A DNA stretch of 64,000 nt, taken from contig NZ_DASUSQ010000004.1 of NCBI RefSeq assembly GCF_036375055.1, positions 62,001-126,000 of the forward strand, written 5' to 3'. Position numbers and translations under genes: made by a program. This DNA comes from Umezawaea sp036375055. GTDB taxonomy: Bacteria > Actinomycetota > Actinomycetes > Mycobacteriales > Pseudonocardiaceae. The notes below the pieces were generated by a model. It did not search any database and had not been told where the DNA came from. It saw only the letters and a list, made by a program, of their open reading frames with translations. Positions 1-11,394 of this stretch are shown here, in pieces; position 1 is the stretch's first letter, and each line of letters opens with the position of its first letter.

Positions 1-1256
1 GAGACCTGGTCGGAGGTCGGGTTCGGGGTCGGGATCACGAAGCGGATCGCGAGGTCCTTGCCGTCCTTCTTGCGGACGTCGCCCTCCAGCTTCCAGCCGA
101 GGTCCTCCAGGCCCTTCTTGGCGGCTTCCTTGTCGAACTTCGCGACCGCCGCGTTGTCCTTGTACTCCTTGGCGCCCAGCAGGAAGATGTGGTTGCCGAG
201 GACCTTCGGGTCGGGCTGGATCGGGCCGAGGATCGCCTTCGCGATGGTCGCGGTGTCGATGCCCTGCATGATCGACGTGCGCACCTTCGGGTCGCTCATG
301 ACGGCCGTGGGCGCGCCGTTGAACGTCAGGTGGTTGTAGTCGGGCGTGACGGCCTGGCGGATCTTGATGCCGGGCGTCTGCTGCGCGCGCTTGAACAGGT
401 CGACGTTGGAGCCGACGTCGTACCAGTCGATGGCGCCGTTGGCGAGCGAGTCGGCGAGCGCGGTGCGGTCGATCACGCGGAACGTGATCTTGTCCAGCTT
501 CGGCTTCTCACCCCACCACGCGTCGTCGCGGACCACGGTGACCAGCTTGCCGGTCAGGTCGATCGTGCCGATCTTGAACGGACCGGCGGTGACCTTCGGG
601 CCGTCGACCCAGCCCTTGTTGAACTCGTCGGCCGTGGCGTTGAGCGACTTCGGGTACAGCGGCGCGAAGAGGCTCTTCCACTCCGCGAACTTCTTCTTGA
701 AGGTGATCTTGGCCTCCTGGTCGGAGGCGCCCTTCTCGACCTTCTCGATGTCCTCGTAGCCGGTCGTGGACGAGGTCAGGTAGGCCGGGTCACCGCCGTT
801 GTTGGCCTTCGCCTGCGCGGCGAAGTCCTCCCACGAGATGGCCGTGCCGTCGCTCCACTTGGCCTTCGGGTTGATCTTGAACGTGATGACCTGGGGGTCC
901 TGCGACGTGACCGTCGCCTCCTCCACGTAGGCCTTGTTCAGCTCGATCGACGCGTCGGCCTTCTGCACGAAGACGCTCGGCATCACCGCGTTGATCATGC
1001 GGGCACCGCTCGCGACGGTGCCGTCCACGTTGTAGTAGTTCCAGTTGTCCGCCAGGGAGTCGACGGGCCACTTGAACTCGCCGCCGTCCTTCAGCTTGGA
1101 CGCCTCGACGGGGTTGATGTCGTCCTTGCCCTGCACCTGCTGGTCAGCGCCCTTGAGGCCCTGATCGCCACCGGTCGGTCCGCTGCCGCACGCGGCCAGC
1201 GCCAGTGCCAGCGCGGCCACCGGCGCGGCTGCCCTGACCAATACACGTCGACTCAC
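1..1256 (-). CDS. ABC transporter substrate-binding lipoprotein, family 5 (partial)
   Basis: Extracytoplasmic solute-binding protein for a peptide/nickel-type ABC importer. The GTG start at 1256 is preceded by GGGAGG. The first residues form a short lipoprotein signal (MSRRVLVRAAAP...) ending in an LAAC lipobox, so the protein should be tethered to the outer face of the membrane. The body has family 5 (SBP_bac_5) character: a KWSDGTAISWEDF segment, a TAGPFKIG segment, and a YNHLTFN region near the middle. About 418 codons are inside the window; the C-terminus lies beyond position 1. It is the last gene of the four-gene operon 5502 to 1, after the permeases and the fused ATPase, separated from the ATPase gene by about 100 bases. 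The substrate cannot be read from sequence; oligopeptides are the family default. Confidence 0.9.
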   Translation of the reverse strand, partial: MSRRVLVRAAAPVAALALALAACGSGPTGGDQGLKGADQQVQGKDDINPVEASKLKDGGEFKWPVDSLADNWNYYNVDGTVASGARMINAVMPSVFVQKADASIELNKAYVEEATVTSQDPQVITFKINPKAKWSDGTAISWEDFAAQAKANNGGDPAYLTSSTTGYEDIEKVEKGASDQEAKITFKKKFAEWKSLFAPLYPKSLNATADEFNKGWVDGPKVTAGPFKIGTIDLTGKLVTVVRDDAWWGEKPKLDKITFRVIDRTALADSLANGAIDWYDVGSNVDLFKRAQQTPGIKIRQAVTPDYNHLTFNGAPTAVMSDPKVRTSIMQGIDTATIAKAILGPIQPDPKVLGNHIFLLGAKEYKDNAAVAKFDKEAAKKGLEDLGWKLEGDVRKKDGKDLAIRFVIPTPNPTSDQV

Positions 1257-1356
1257 TGTCGTGAACCTCCCTCATGCCTGGCCGCGTCCGTCGTGGCCCG
1301 GTTCGTGCGCCCGGACGCCCCGCGTCCGGAAGACTGCGACACCGCTGGGGGTGTCA

Positions 1357-3485
<2,129 letters not shown>

Positions 3486-3486
<1 letters not shown>

Positions 3487-4514
3487 CAGGCTTTCCCTCC
3501 GCCGTCCGCGGTGGTGGTCGCGGACGTGGGCGTGGTGGTGGGCTCGTCGTCGTCAGCCGACTTCTTCTCGCGCTTGCGACCGCGCGAGGACGTGGGGTCG
3601 AGCGCGTCGCGGAGGCCGTCGCCGACGAAGTTCACCGCGAGCACGAACATCACCAGGAACCCGGCCGGGATGAGGAACAGCCAGGAGTAGGTGAGGGCCG
3701 AGTCGCTGCCGGTCGCGATGACCGTGCCGAGCGAGACGTCCGGCGACTGCACGCCGAAGCCGAAGTAGCTCAGGCCCGTCTCGGCGAGCACCGCCGAGCC
3801 GACGTTGATCGTCGCGTCGATGATCAGCAGCGAGGCCATGTTCGGCACGATGTGCTTGAAGATGATCCGCCCCGGCGTCTGGCCCATGTACTTGGCGGCC
3901 TTGACGAACTCGCGCTCCTTGAGCGTCAGCGTCATGCCCCGCACGATGCGCGCGGTGATCATCCACTGGAACGCCGCCAGCAGCACCACGAACAGCAGCC
4001 ACGACTTCCCGCGGAACGCCGGGCTGAGGATCGCGATGATCAGGAACGACGGCAGCACCAGCAGCAGGTCGACCAGCCACATGAGGCCGCGGTCGACCCA
4101 GCCGAGGAAGTAGCCCGCGACCGCGCCCACCAGCGCCGCGAACCCGGTCGAGATCACCGCCACCAGCAGGCCGATGAGCAGCGACTTCTGGAGCCCGCGC
4201 ATGGTCAGCGCGAACATGTCCGTGCCGATCTTGTCGGTGCCGAAGATGTGGTCCGGGTACGGCGCCTGGAGGAACGCGGTGTAGTCCTGCTCGTCGTAGC
4301 TCCACTTGGACAGCAGCGGGCCGACGAACGCCAGCAGGTACATCGCGACGATCACGACCAGGCCGAACAGCGCGAGCCTGTTGCGCAGGAACCGGGTCAG
4401 GACGAGCCTGCCCCTGGTCGTGGACTTGCCGGGGTCCGGCGCGGCGTCGACGGGGCTGCCCGAGGCGGCACCCGAGGTACCCGCGGAGTCGCCCTCGTTG
4501 AGGATTACGGTCAC
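3486..4514 (-). CDS. Peptide ABC transporter permease (OppC/DppC type)
   Basis: Inner-membrane permease of the peptide importer, 342 residues. It has a cytoplasmic N-terminal extension of about 45 residues, then about six membrane segments. The binding-protein-dependent transport motif is present in the region EREFVKAAKYMGQTPGRIIF (EAA loop), which docks on the ATPase. A HIFGTDKIGTDMF segment typical of OppC/DppC proteins follows the first membrane helix. The C-terminus is a charged, Thr-rich tail after the last helix. It sits between the OppB-type permease (13-base gap) and the ATPase gene (1-base overlap). Confidence 0.93.
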
Positions 4515-4527
4515 GTCGTCACCCTGC

Positions 4528-5502
4528 CTAGATGCGGATTCGGGGGTCGAGAGCCGCGTAGAGCACGTCGGCCAGCCATCCGGAGAAGAGCACGCAGACC
4601 GCGACGAACAGCGTCACCGTGGCCGTCACGTTGGTGTCCTGCGTGGTGATGCCGGTGACGAGCCAGTCGCCCATGCCGAACCAGCTGAAGAGCCGTTCGG
4701 TGAACGTGCCGCCGACCACGAGCAGGCCGAAGCCGAAGGCGAACAGCGTGGCCATCGGGATCAGCGCGGTGCGCAGGCCGTGCTTGAACAGCGCCTTGCG
4801 CCGGGTGAGCCCCTTGGCCTGCGCGGTCCGCAGGAAGTCGCTGCCCAGCACGTCGAGCATCGACGAGCGCTGGTAGCGGCTGTAGTAGGCGATCTGGCCC
4901 AGCGCGATCGTCAGCGTCGGCACGATCAGGTACTGGAGGCGGTCGACCAGCGCGGCGAACCAGCTGCCCTGGAAGCCCGGTGTCGCCTCGCCGGTGAAGA
5001 GCAGGACGTTGTCGCCGATCGTGTTGTTCACGCCCTGGGCGCCGAGCTTGAGCACGGTGCCGAGCACGAACACCGGTGTCGACAGCACCACGAACGAGAA
5101 CAGGGTGGCGAAGTAGTCGCTGAACTTGTACTGGCGGATCGCGCTGACCACGCCGAGCAGCACGCCGAAGATGATGCCGATCGTGATGCCGAGCAGGAAC
5201 AGCCGCAGGCTCACGCCGACGCGCCTGCCGAGTTCGTCGGTGATCGGGCGGTCCGCGATCGTCCGGCCGAAGTCACCCTGCACGACTCCACCCATCCAGG
5301 TGAAGAATCGCTGCGGAATCGGCTGGTCGAGGTGCAGGTCGATCCGCTTCGCCTCGATCGTGGCGGCGGGCGGCGGCGGATTGCGCTGCTGGAGCACGCC
5401 AATGGGGTCGAATGTGATGGAGGCCAGGCTGAAGGCTAGGAACGTCGCGACGAACGCCAGCACTACGTAGTTGACCAACCGTCGCAACAGGAATCCGGTC
5501 AC
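4528..5502 (-). CDS. Peptide ABC transporter permease (OppB/DppB type)
   Basis: First gene of the importer operon, 324 residues, integral membrane. The N-terminus MTGFLLRRLVNYVVLAFVAT is the usual first helix of OppB/DppB permeases. The EAA loop appears as DFLRTAQAKGLTRRKALFKH. The GDFGRTIADRPITDEL region matches the conserved periplasmic loop of this subfamily. Together with the OppC-type protein it would form the heterodimeric translocation pore. The 520 bases upstream separate it from ilvD and must contain the operon promoter. Confidence 0.93.
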   Translation of the reverse strand: MTGFLLRRLVNYVVLAFVATFLAFSLASITFDPIGVLQQRNPPPPAATIEAKRIDLHLDQPIPQRFFTWMGGVVQGDFGRTIADRPITDELGRRVGVSLRLFLLGITIGIIFGVLLGVVSAIRQYKFSDYFATLFSFVVLSTPVFVLGTVLKLGAQGVNNTIGDNVLLFTGEATPGFQGSWFAALVDRLQYLIVPTLTIALGQIAYYSRYQRSSMLDVLGSDFLRTAQAKGLTRRKALFKHGLRTALIPMATLFAFGFGLLVVGGTFTERLFSWFGMGDWLVTGITTQDTNVTATVTLFVAVCVLFSGWLADVLYAALDPRIRI

Positions 5503-5951
5503 CTGTGCTCAGTCCTTCCGAGTGCGGTGCGACGTTGACGTGCGAGCCGGACCACCCGGTGCACGCGCTTCTCGCGAAGAGATTAAACAGGCCCACCCCC
5601 GATGATGGGACCGCCCCACGACTTGTCCCTCCAGCATCGCCTGACCTGCGTGTTGAGGGCGTGAACCGGAGCCACGGCGGTGATCAGCATGGCTGATCGG
5701 CTGACTTCCCGCCGTTCGACCCCGTTTATCCTCGCGCTTCCGACCGATGCTCCCCCCAATCGGGACGGGTTTGTGACCAAAACACCTTCGGGGGAAACCC
5801 GATCGTTACCCGCAGGGTGTTCTGACAACCCTGAGTTCGGACAGTCTTGTTGACCGTTCACAGCGAAGTCGCGGTGTACCCGGCCGAGTGACCTCGTTCT
5901 TGTGAAGTCGACCGGGGTAAAGACGCGTTCATTTGTTAATCGATCACGACG
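5503..5951. other. Intergenic region upstream of the peptide importer operon
   Basis: No credible gene is seen here; the short open frames lack a ribosome site and family features. The region is less GC-rich than the flanking genes and should carry the promoter of the importer operon reading leftward. No -35/-10 pair stood out with a proper spacer. Confidence 0.5.
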
Positions 5952-5988
5952 GGGGCCCGCGACGCCCTTTCCAGGGGCCGCGGACCCC
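5952..5988 (-). terminator. Hairpin terminator downstream of ilvD
   Basis: Arms GGGGCCCGCG (5952-5961) and CGCGGACCCC (5979-5988) pair over 10 bp with one G-U pair when read on the minus strand, with a 17-base loop that can itself form a smaller stem. It lies about 35 bases past the ilvD stop codon. There is no T tract, as is usual for high-GC actinobacteria. Confidence 0.6.
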
Positions 5989-6023
5989 TCCCCCGCGTTG
6001 TCAGGCTCGTTGTCAAGCCTGGT

Positions 6024-7721
6024 CTAGCCGCAGACGGCCCCTCCGGAGGCGGAGCCGACCAGCTTCGCGTACTTGGCCAGCACACCGCGCTGGTAGCGCG
6101 CGGGCAGCGGCGCCCAGCCCTCGCGGCGGGCCGCCAGTTCGGCCTCGTCGACCTCCAGGTCGAGCGTCCCGGTGCCGACGTCGAGCCGGATCCGGTCGCC
6201 GTCGCGGACGAACGCGATCGGACCGCCGTCCACCGCCTCCGGCGCGACGTGGCCCACGCACAGGCCGGTGGTGCCGCCGGAGAACCGGCCGTCGGTCAGC
6301 AGGAGCACGTCCTTGCCCAACCCGGCGCCCTTGATCGCGGCGGTGATCGCCAGCATCTCCCGCATCCCCGGCCCGCCCTTCGGACCCTCGTAGCGGATGA
6401 CCACCACGTCGCCCGCGGTGATGGTGCCGTCCTCCAGGGCGTCCATGGCGGCGCGCTCCCGGTCGAACACCCGCGCGGTGCCGGTGAACACGTCGGAGTC
6501 GAACCCGGCGGACTTCACCACGGCGCCCTCCGGCGCCAGCGACCCGCGCAGGATGCTGATGCCGCCGGTCCGGTGGATCGGCCGGTCCATCGCGCGCAGC
6601 ACCGTCCCGTCCGGGTCGGGCGGCGCGATGCCCGCCAGGTTCTCCGCCACGGTGAGGCCGGTCACGGTGAGGCAGTCGCCGTGCAGCAGGCCCGCGTCCA
6701 GCAGCGCCTTCATCACGACCGGCACACCGCCGATGCGGTCGACGTCGGTCATCACGTGCCGCCCGAACGGCTTCACGTCCGCCAGGTGCGGCACCCGAGC
6801 GCCGACGCGGACGAAGTCGTCCAGGCTCAGCTCGACCTCGGCCTCGTAGGCGATGGCCAGCAGGTGCAGCACGGCGTTGGTGGACCCGCCGAACGCCATG
6901 ACGACCGCGATGGCGTTCTCGAACGCCTCGCGCGTCATGATCTGCCGCGCGGTGATGCCCCTGCGCAGCATCTCCACCACGGCCTGACCGGAGCGGCGGG
7001 CGTACCCGTCGCGCCGCCGGTCGGTCGCGGGCGGAGCGGCGCTGCCGGGCAGCGACATCCCCAGCGCCTCGGCGGCCGAGGCCATCGTGTTCGCCGTGTA
7101 CATGCCGCCGCACGCGCCCTCACCAGGGCAGATGGCGCGTTCGATCAGGTCGACGTCGGCGCGGCTCATCAGCCCGCGCGAGCAGGCGCCGACGGCCTCG
7201 AACGCGTCGATGATCGTCACCTCGCGCTCGACGCCGTCCGACAGCGTCACGCGACCGGGCAGGATCGACCCGGCGTAGAGGAACACGCTGGCCAGGTCCA
7301 GCCGGGCGGCGGCCATCAGCATTCCGGGCAACGACTTGTCGCAGCCCGCGAGCAGCACCGTGCCGTCCAGCCGCTCGGCCTGCACCACCGTCTCCACGCT
7401 GTCCGCGATCACCTCGCGGGACACGAGCGAGAAGTGCATGCCCTCGTGCCCCATGGAGATGCCGTCGGACACCGAGATCGTGCCGAACTCCAGCGGGTAG
7501 CCACCCGCCGAGTGCACGCCGTCCTTGCTCGCCTTGGCCAGCCGGTCGAGCGAGAGGTTGCACGGCGTGATCTCGTTCCAGGACGAGGCGACGCCGATCT
7601 GGGGCTTCACCCAGTCCTCGTCCCCCATGCCGACGGCCCGGAGCATCCCGCGCGCGGCGGTGCGCTCCAGCCCGTCGGTGACGTCACGACTGCGCGGCTT
7701 GATGTCGGGAGTCTCGTTCAT
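6024..7721 (-). CDS. ilvD: Dihydroxy-acid dehydratase
   Basis: Dehydrates 2,3-dihydroxy-3-methylvalerate and 2,3-dihydroxyisovalerate to the 2-oxo acids in isoleucine and valine synthesis (cytoplasmic). The 565-residue protein is colinear with the IlvD/Edd family. Cluster-ligand Cys regions are visible: NEITPCN, GCDKSLPGM and the EGACGGMYTANTM segment. The C-terminal half holds GPKGGPGM and the DGRFSGGTTGLCVGHV signature. ATG start at 7721. It appears to be monocistronic, followed by a hairpin at 5952-5988, and is not next to other ilv genes. Confidence 0.97.
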   Translation of the reverse strand: MNETPDIKPRSRDVTDGLERTAARGMLRAVGMGDEDWVKPQIGVASSWNEITPCNLSLDRLAKASKDGVHSAGGYPLEFGTISVSDGISMGHEGMHFSLVSREVIADSVETVVQAERLDGTVLLAGCDKSLPGMLMAAARLDLASVFLYAGSILPGRVTLSDGVEREVTIIDAFEAVGACSRGLMSRADVDLIERAICPGEGACGGMYTANTMASAAEALGMSLPGSAAPPATDRRRDGYARRSGQAVVEMLRRGITARQIMTREAFENAIAVVMAFGGSTNAVLHLLAIAYEAEVELSLDDFVRVGARVPHLADVKPFGRHVMTDVDRIGGVPVVMKALLDAGLLHGDCLTVTGLTVAENLAGIAPPDPDGTVLRAMDRPIHRTGGISILRGSLAPEGAVVKSAGFDSDVFTGTARVFDRERAAMDALEDGTITAGDVVVIRYEGPKGGPGMREMLAITAAIKGAGLGKDVLLLTDGRFSGGTTGLCVGHVAPEAVDGGPIAFVRDGDRIRLDVGTGTLDLEVDEAELAARREGWAPLPARYQRGVLAKYAKLVGSASGGAVCG

Positions 7722-7773
7722 GCACGAAACCTAACCGCCCGGTCGAGGGCCGTGCTCACCGAACGGCCGCCGC

Positions 7774-9675
7774 CTACTCGAACCGGCCGATCGGCGTGGG
7801 CTCGGGGAACTCCGCGACGGGGGCGCCCTCCAGGGCCTCGTCCATGAACCGCTGCCAGATGCGCCCCGGCAGCCCGGCGCCGTCGACCTCGGCACCCGCG
7901 CGGTCCACGATCTCCACGTCACCCCTGTCGGTCCCCATCCACACGGCGGCGGACAGCGACGGCGTGTACCCGACCATCCACGCCGCGGCCACCTCGCCGC
8001 CGGGCAGCGTGACCGTCCCCGGCTTCCCGGCGCACTCCCGGCCCGCGCACCCGACCTGCCACGCGGCGGGAACGTCCTTCAGAGCCGCCGTCACGTTGCC
8101 CGCGACGGCCCTGCTCCCGGCGGCGTCACCGCCGAACGCGACCGTGGCCGAGTCCGCGTGCTGGTAGAGGACCTGGTCCCCCTCCGCCTCGACCCGCTCG
8201 ACGAAGTACGGCTCGTGGTGCACGCCCTCGGCCGCGAACGTGCCGTAGGCGACCGCGAGGTCGAACGGGCGGACCAGCGTGGCGCCCGCGCCGATGGAGA
8301 TCGCGGCGTCGGGAGCGCCCGTGCCGTCCGCGCCCACCAGCAGCTCCCGGCTGATGCCGGAGACCGTCACCGAGCCGGGCACGCCCGCCGAACGGGCCGC
8401 CGTCGCCACCGGGCGCGTGCCCACCCTCGTGAGCACGAGGTCGTAGAAGACCGTCGCGATGTCCTGCGCCGAGGCCGCGCGCAGCGAGCACTGGCGGCCG
8501 CACGACGCGGTGCCGCGGTTGCTGACCGTCCGATCGCCGAAGGTGCGCGGCGACGTGCCGTCCAGGGGCTCGCCGATCCCGATCCCCGCCTGGAGCGCGG
8601 CGGTCAGGGCGAACGGCGTGAACGCGGTGCCGGGTTCCCGCAGCGTGTCGCGCGCGTGGTCGAGGCCCGCGCCGTCCCGGCCCGCCCAGTAGGCCCGGAC
8701 CGCGCCCCTGGTCGGGTCCACCGCGGTGAGGGACTGGCGCAGCACGTCCGGCTGGCCCGCCATCACCTCGTCGACGGCGTCCTCGGCGGCCCGCTGCGCC
8801 CGGCGGTCGATGGTGGTGCGGACGACGACCCCCGCCCGCTGGGCGCGCTCCAGCGGGAAGCCGACCTCCTCCAGCTCCCGCACGACCTGGTTCCTCAGCA
8901 GCTCCCGAGCGCCCTCCGGCGGCGCGATCCGGGTCGCCTCCACCGGCAGCGGCGCGGGGAACGACAGGGAGTCGCGGTACTCGCGGGTGATCCAGCCGCG
9001 GTCGGCCATGGTGTCCACGACGGCCGCCCAGCGGGCGGTGGCGTAGGCCCGGTCCTCGGACCGCGCCGGGTCCCGGATGAGACCCGCGATCATCGCGGCC
9101 TCGGTGCCGGTCAGCTCCCGCACGTCCTTGCCGTAGTACATCCGCGCCGCCGCCGCGAACCCGTGGGCCGTCCGGCCCAAGTAGACGGTGTCGAGGTATC
9201 CCCGCAGGACGAGGTCCTTGCCGTAGCGGGCGCTCAGCTTGCGCGCGGTCACCAGGTCGGTGAACCGGCGGCGCCAGGTGTCCCCGCTCCCCTCGGTCAC
9301 CATCCGCAGGTACTGCCTGGCGATGCCGGAGCCGAGGTCGACGTCGGACGAGCTGTCGTAGTCCGGCTGCTCGGCGGCGAGCACCGCGTACTTCACGACG
9401 TCCCGCACCTCACCGGAGATCGACTCGCGGTTGGCGCCGCCTGCCGCGATCGTGGTCATCTCGGTGCCGTCGGAGTAGAGGATCCGCACGGACTTCGGCT
9501 GCCGCGCCGAGATCTCGGTCGGGCTGGGCACGTCGACGGCCTGGTTCACGACCGCGAAGGCACCGACCGGGACCAGCACCACCAGTGCCACCACCAGGTA
9601 ACCGATCCTGCGGACACGACGCCAGACCCGCTTGCGCCGGGGGCGCGAGGCCTCCGCGTTCGGCTGTTCGGACAC
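7774..9675 (-). CDS. Class A PBP-like membrane protein with degenerate transpeptidase domain
   Basis: Layout: basic cytoplasmic head, one membrane helix (residues 24-44), a glycosyltransferase family 51 domain (about 85-245) and a penicillin-binding transpeptidase-like domain (about 315-600). In the GT51 part the catalytic Glu survives (LAAEQ, E102), but the usual ED...H..G motif is AEQPDYDSSSDVD, the STIxQQ motif reads GSGIARQ, and RKxxE reads RRRFTD. The transpeptidase nucleophile motif SxxK is T350-A-F-T353 inside REPGTAFTPF; the SxN position reads DIA; the KTG motif reads KPG (551-553). So no serine acylation site is left. GTG at 9675 was chosen over GTG 9690 because GGAAGGA precedes it at a good distance. 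It faces a divergent Ser/Thr kinase. A structural or regulatory role in wall synthesis is an inference. Confidence 0.88.
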   Translation of the reverse strand: MSEQPNAEASRPRRKRVWRRVRRIGYLVVALVVLVPVGAFAVVNQAVDVPSPTEISARQPKSVRILYSDGTEMTTIAAGGANRESISGEVRDVVKYAVLAAEQPDYDSSSDVDLGSGIARQYLRMVTEGSGDTWRRRFTDLVTARKLSARYGKDLVLRGYLDTVYLGRTAHGFAAAARMYYGKDVRELTGTEAAMIAGLIRDPARSEDRAYATARWAAVVDTMADRGWITREYRDSLSFPAPLPVEATRIAPPEGARELLRNQVVRELEEVGFPLERAQRAGVVVRTTIDRRAQRAAEDAVDEVMAGQPDVLRQSLTAVDPTRGAVRAYWAGRDGAGLDHARDTLREPGTAFTPFALTAALQAGIGIGEPLDGTSPRTFGDRTVSNRGTASCGRQCSLRAASAQDIATVFYDLVLTRVGTRPVATAARSAGVPGSVTVSGISRELLVGADGTGAPDAAISIGAGATLVRPFDLAVAYGTFAAEGVHHEPYFVERVEAEGDQVLYQHADSATVAFGGDAAGSRAVAGNVTAALKDVPAAWQVGCAGRECAGKPGTVTLPGGEVAAAWMVGYTPSLSAAVWMGTDRGDVEIVDRAGAEVDGAGLPGRIWQRFMDEALEGAPVAEFPEPTPIGRFE

Positions 9676-9794
9676 CGGATTCCTTCCCACGCGGATTCGA
9701 CGGAGCCCATTCTGTCGGCCTCATTCGATCAGCCTCCGAGGTACCCCACTAACATTGCCCTACCGTCAGCGTTTGCCAGTCCGGGGAGTCGCAC

Positions 9795-11300
9795 GTGAGC
9801 GAGGAAAACCGGCGGGTCGCCGGGCGTTATGAGCTGACCGAGCGCGTGGGCGGTGGTGCCATGGGCTTGGTCTGGCTCGCACGCGACCTACGGTTGGACC
9901 GCGTCGTCGCGGTGAAGGAACTGCTGCTGCCCTCTCACCTCGACGAGAAGCAGGGCGAGCAGGCCCGTCGCCGCGCCATGCGCGAAGCAAGGATCGCCGC
10001 GAGGTTGCAGCACCCCAACGCGATCGCCGTCTACGACGTCGTCGAGGACGACGGCCAGCCCTGGCTGATCATGGAGTACCTGCCGTCGCGGAGCCTGGCC
10101 GCGGTGATCGCCGACACCGGCCCGCTGCCGGTGGACGACGTGGTGCGGATCGGCGTGCAGCTCGCCACCGCGCTCGCCGCCGCGCACAAGGCGTCGGTGG
10201 TGCACCGGGACGTCAAACCCGGCAACGTCCTGCTCGGTGACGCCGGCGCGGTGAAGATCACCGACTTCGGCATCTCGCGCGCGATCGACGACGCCACCGC
10301 CACGGCGACCGGTCGGTCTGTCGGCACCCCGGCGTTCTTCTCGCCGGAGGTCGCCAAGGGCGAGGACGGCGGTTACCCGTCGGACGTCTTCTCGCTGGGC
10401 GCGACGCTGTACAACGCCGTCGAGGGCACTCCCCCGTTCGGCATCTCGGAGAACTCGATCGCCCAGCTGCACCGGGTGGCGGAGGGCACGATCCGGCCTC
10501 CGGAGAAGGCGGGCACCCTCACCCCGGTGCTGCTCAGGCTGCTGGACCCGGACCCCGAGACCAGGCCCACGATGGCCGAGGCCGCCGAGGAGCTGGCCGT
10601 GCTGGCGGAGATCTCCGAGCCGACGCCGCCGCCGGTCGAGGAGGTCCCGGCCCCCGCGGCCGAGGCGCCCACCGAGCCCGAATCCACCCCCGCCCCGGCC
10701 GAGCCGGTGGCGGCGGCGCCCGCACCGTCCACAGAGGACGAGCAGAAGCGGCGCAAGCGAGCGGTCCTCGGTCTGATCGGCGCCACGGTGCTGCTGCTCG
10801 TCGTCGTGGGAGCGGCGTTCCTGTTCGCCAACCTCGGCAAGTCGGGGGAGAACACGCCGTCCGGCGCCTCCAGCGGCTCGGTGAACCCGACCACGACCAG
10901 CCAGCAGGTCACCGAACAGCCCCCGGCGGAGACCACCCAGTCCGACGTCACCACGACGACCAGCTCGTCCTCCACCCCGGCCCCGACCACGACCACGCCC
11001 CCGCCGCCCGCGCAGACCACGGCCGCGCAGGCGATCATCGACTACTACGCGGTCCTCCAGACCGACAAGGCCGCGTCGTACGCCCGGCTGACGGACAACT
11101 TCAAGCAGGCCAGGGCCAAGTCCTTCGCCGACTACACGTTCTTCTGGGGCCAGAACACCGCCACGGTGAGCAACGTCGTCGAGCAGGGGCCGAACACCGT
11201 CGCGGCGGCCGTCACGTTCAACGGCAACGAGGTCGAGAACCACGTGTACACGCTGGTCCAGCAGAACGGGCAGTGGCTGATCGACACCCAGAGCCCCTAG
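9795..11300 (+). CDS. Membrane serine/threonine protein kinase (PknB-like)
   Basis: Signal-transduction kinase, 501 residues. The kinase domain covers residues 11-270: glycine loop VGGGAMG, ATP-anchoring K41 in VAVKELL, HRDVKPGN catalytic loop, DFG metal motif and the SVGTPAFFSPE activation segment. A Pro/Ala/Glu-rich juxtamembrane linker follows, then one membrane helix (about 318-338). A Thr/Ser/Pro-rich extracellular stalk leads to a C-terminal domain of about 90 residues starting AQAIIDYYAVLQ, with no PASTA repeats; this looks like a small alpha+beta sensor domain. GTG start. It is divergent from the PBP-like gene, with only about 120 bases between the starts, so shared regulation or a functional link to cell-wall synthesis is possible. 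Confidence 0.95.
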   Translation: MSEENRRVAGRYELTERVGGGAMGLVWLARDLRLDRVVAVKELLLPSHLDEKQGEQARRRAMREARIAARLQHPNAIAVYDVVEDDGQPWLIMEYLPSRSLAAVIADTGPLPVDDVVRIGVQLATALAAAHKASVVHRDVKPGNVLLGDAGAVKITDFGISRAIDDATATATGRSVGTPAFFSPEVAKGEDGGYPSDVFSLGATLYNAVEGTPPFGISENSIAQLHRVAEGTIRPPEKAGTLTPVLLRLLDPDPETRPTMAEAAEELAVLAEISEPTPPPVEEVPAPAAEAPTEPESTPAPAEPVAAAPAPSTEDEQKRRKRAVLGLIGATVLLLVVVGAAFLFANLGKSGENTPSGASSGSVNPTTTSQQVTEQPPAETTQSDVTTTTSSSSTPAPTTTTPPPPAQTTAAQAIIDYYAVLQTDKAASYARLTDNFKQARAKSFADYTFFWGQNTATVSNVVEQGPNTVAAAVTFNGNEVENHVYTLVQQNGQWLIDTQSP

Positions 11301-11313
11301 CGGGCACGACACC

Positions 11314-11347
11314 CGACGGCCGGACACCTCTCGGAGTCCGGCCGTCG
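11314..11347 (+). terminator. Hairpin terminator after the kinase gene
   Basis: CGACGGCCGGAC (11314-11325) pairs perfectly with GTCCGGCCGTCG (11336-11347) around a 10-base loop, 13 bases after the kinase stop. The nitrile hydratase alpha gene converges from the other side, so it may serve both directions. Confidence 0.75.
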
Positions 11348-11394
11348 CGCCGCTCCCCCGCCGTCGCCGAAGGAGTGGCCGACGCGGCGCAGCA

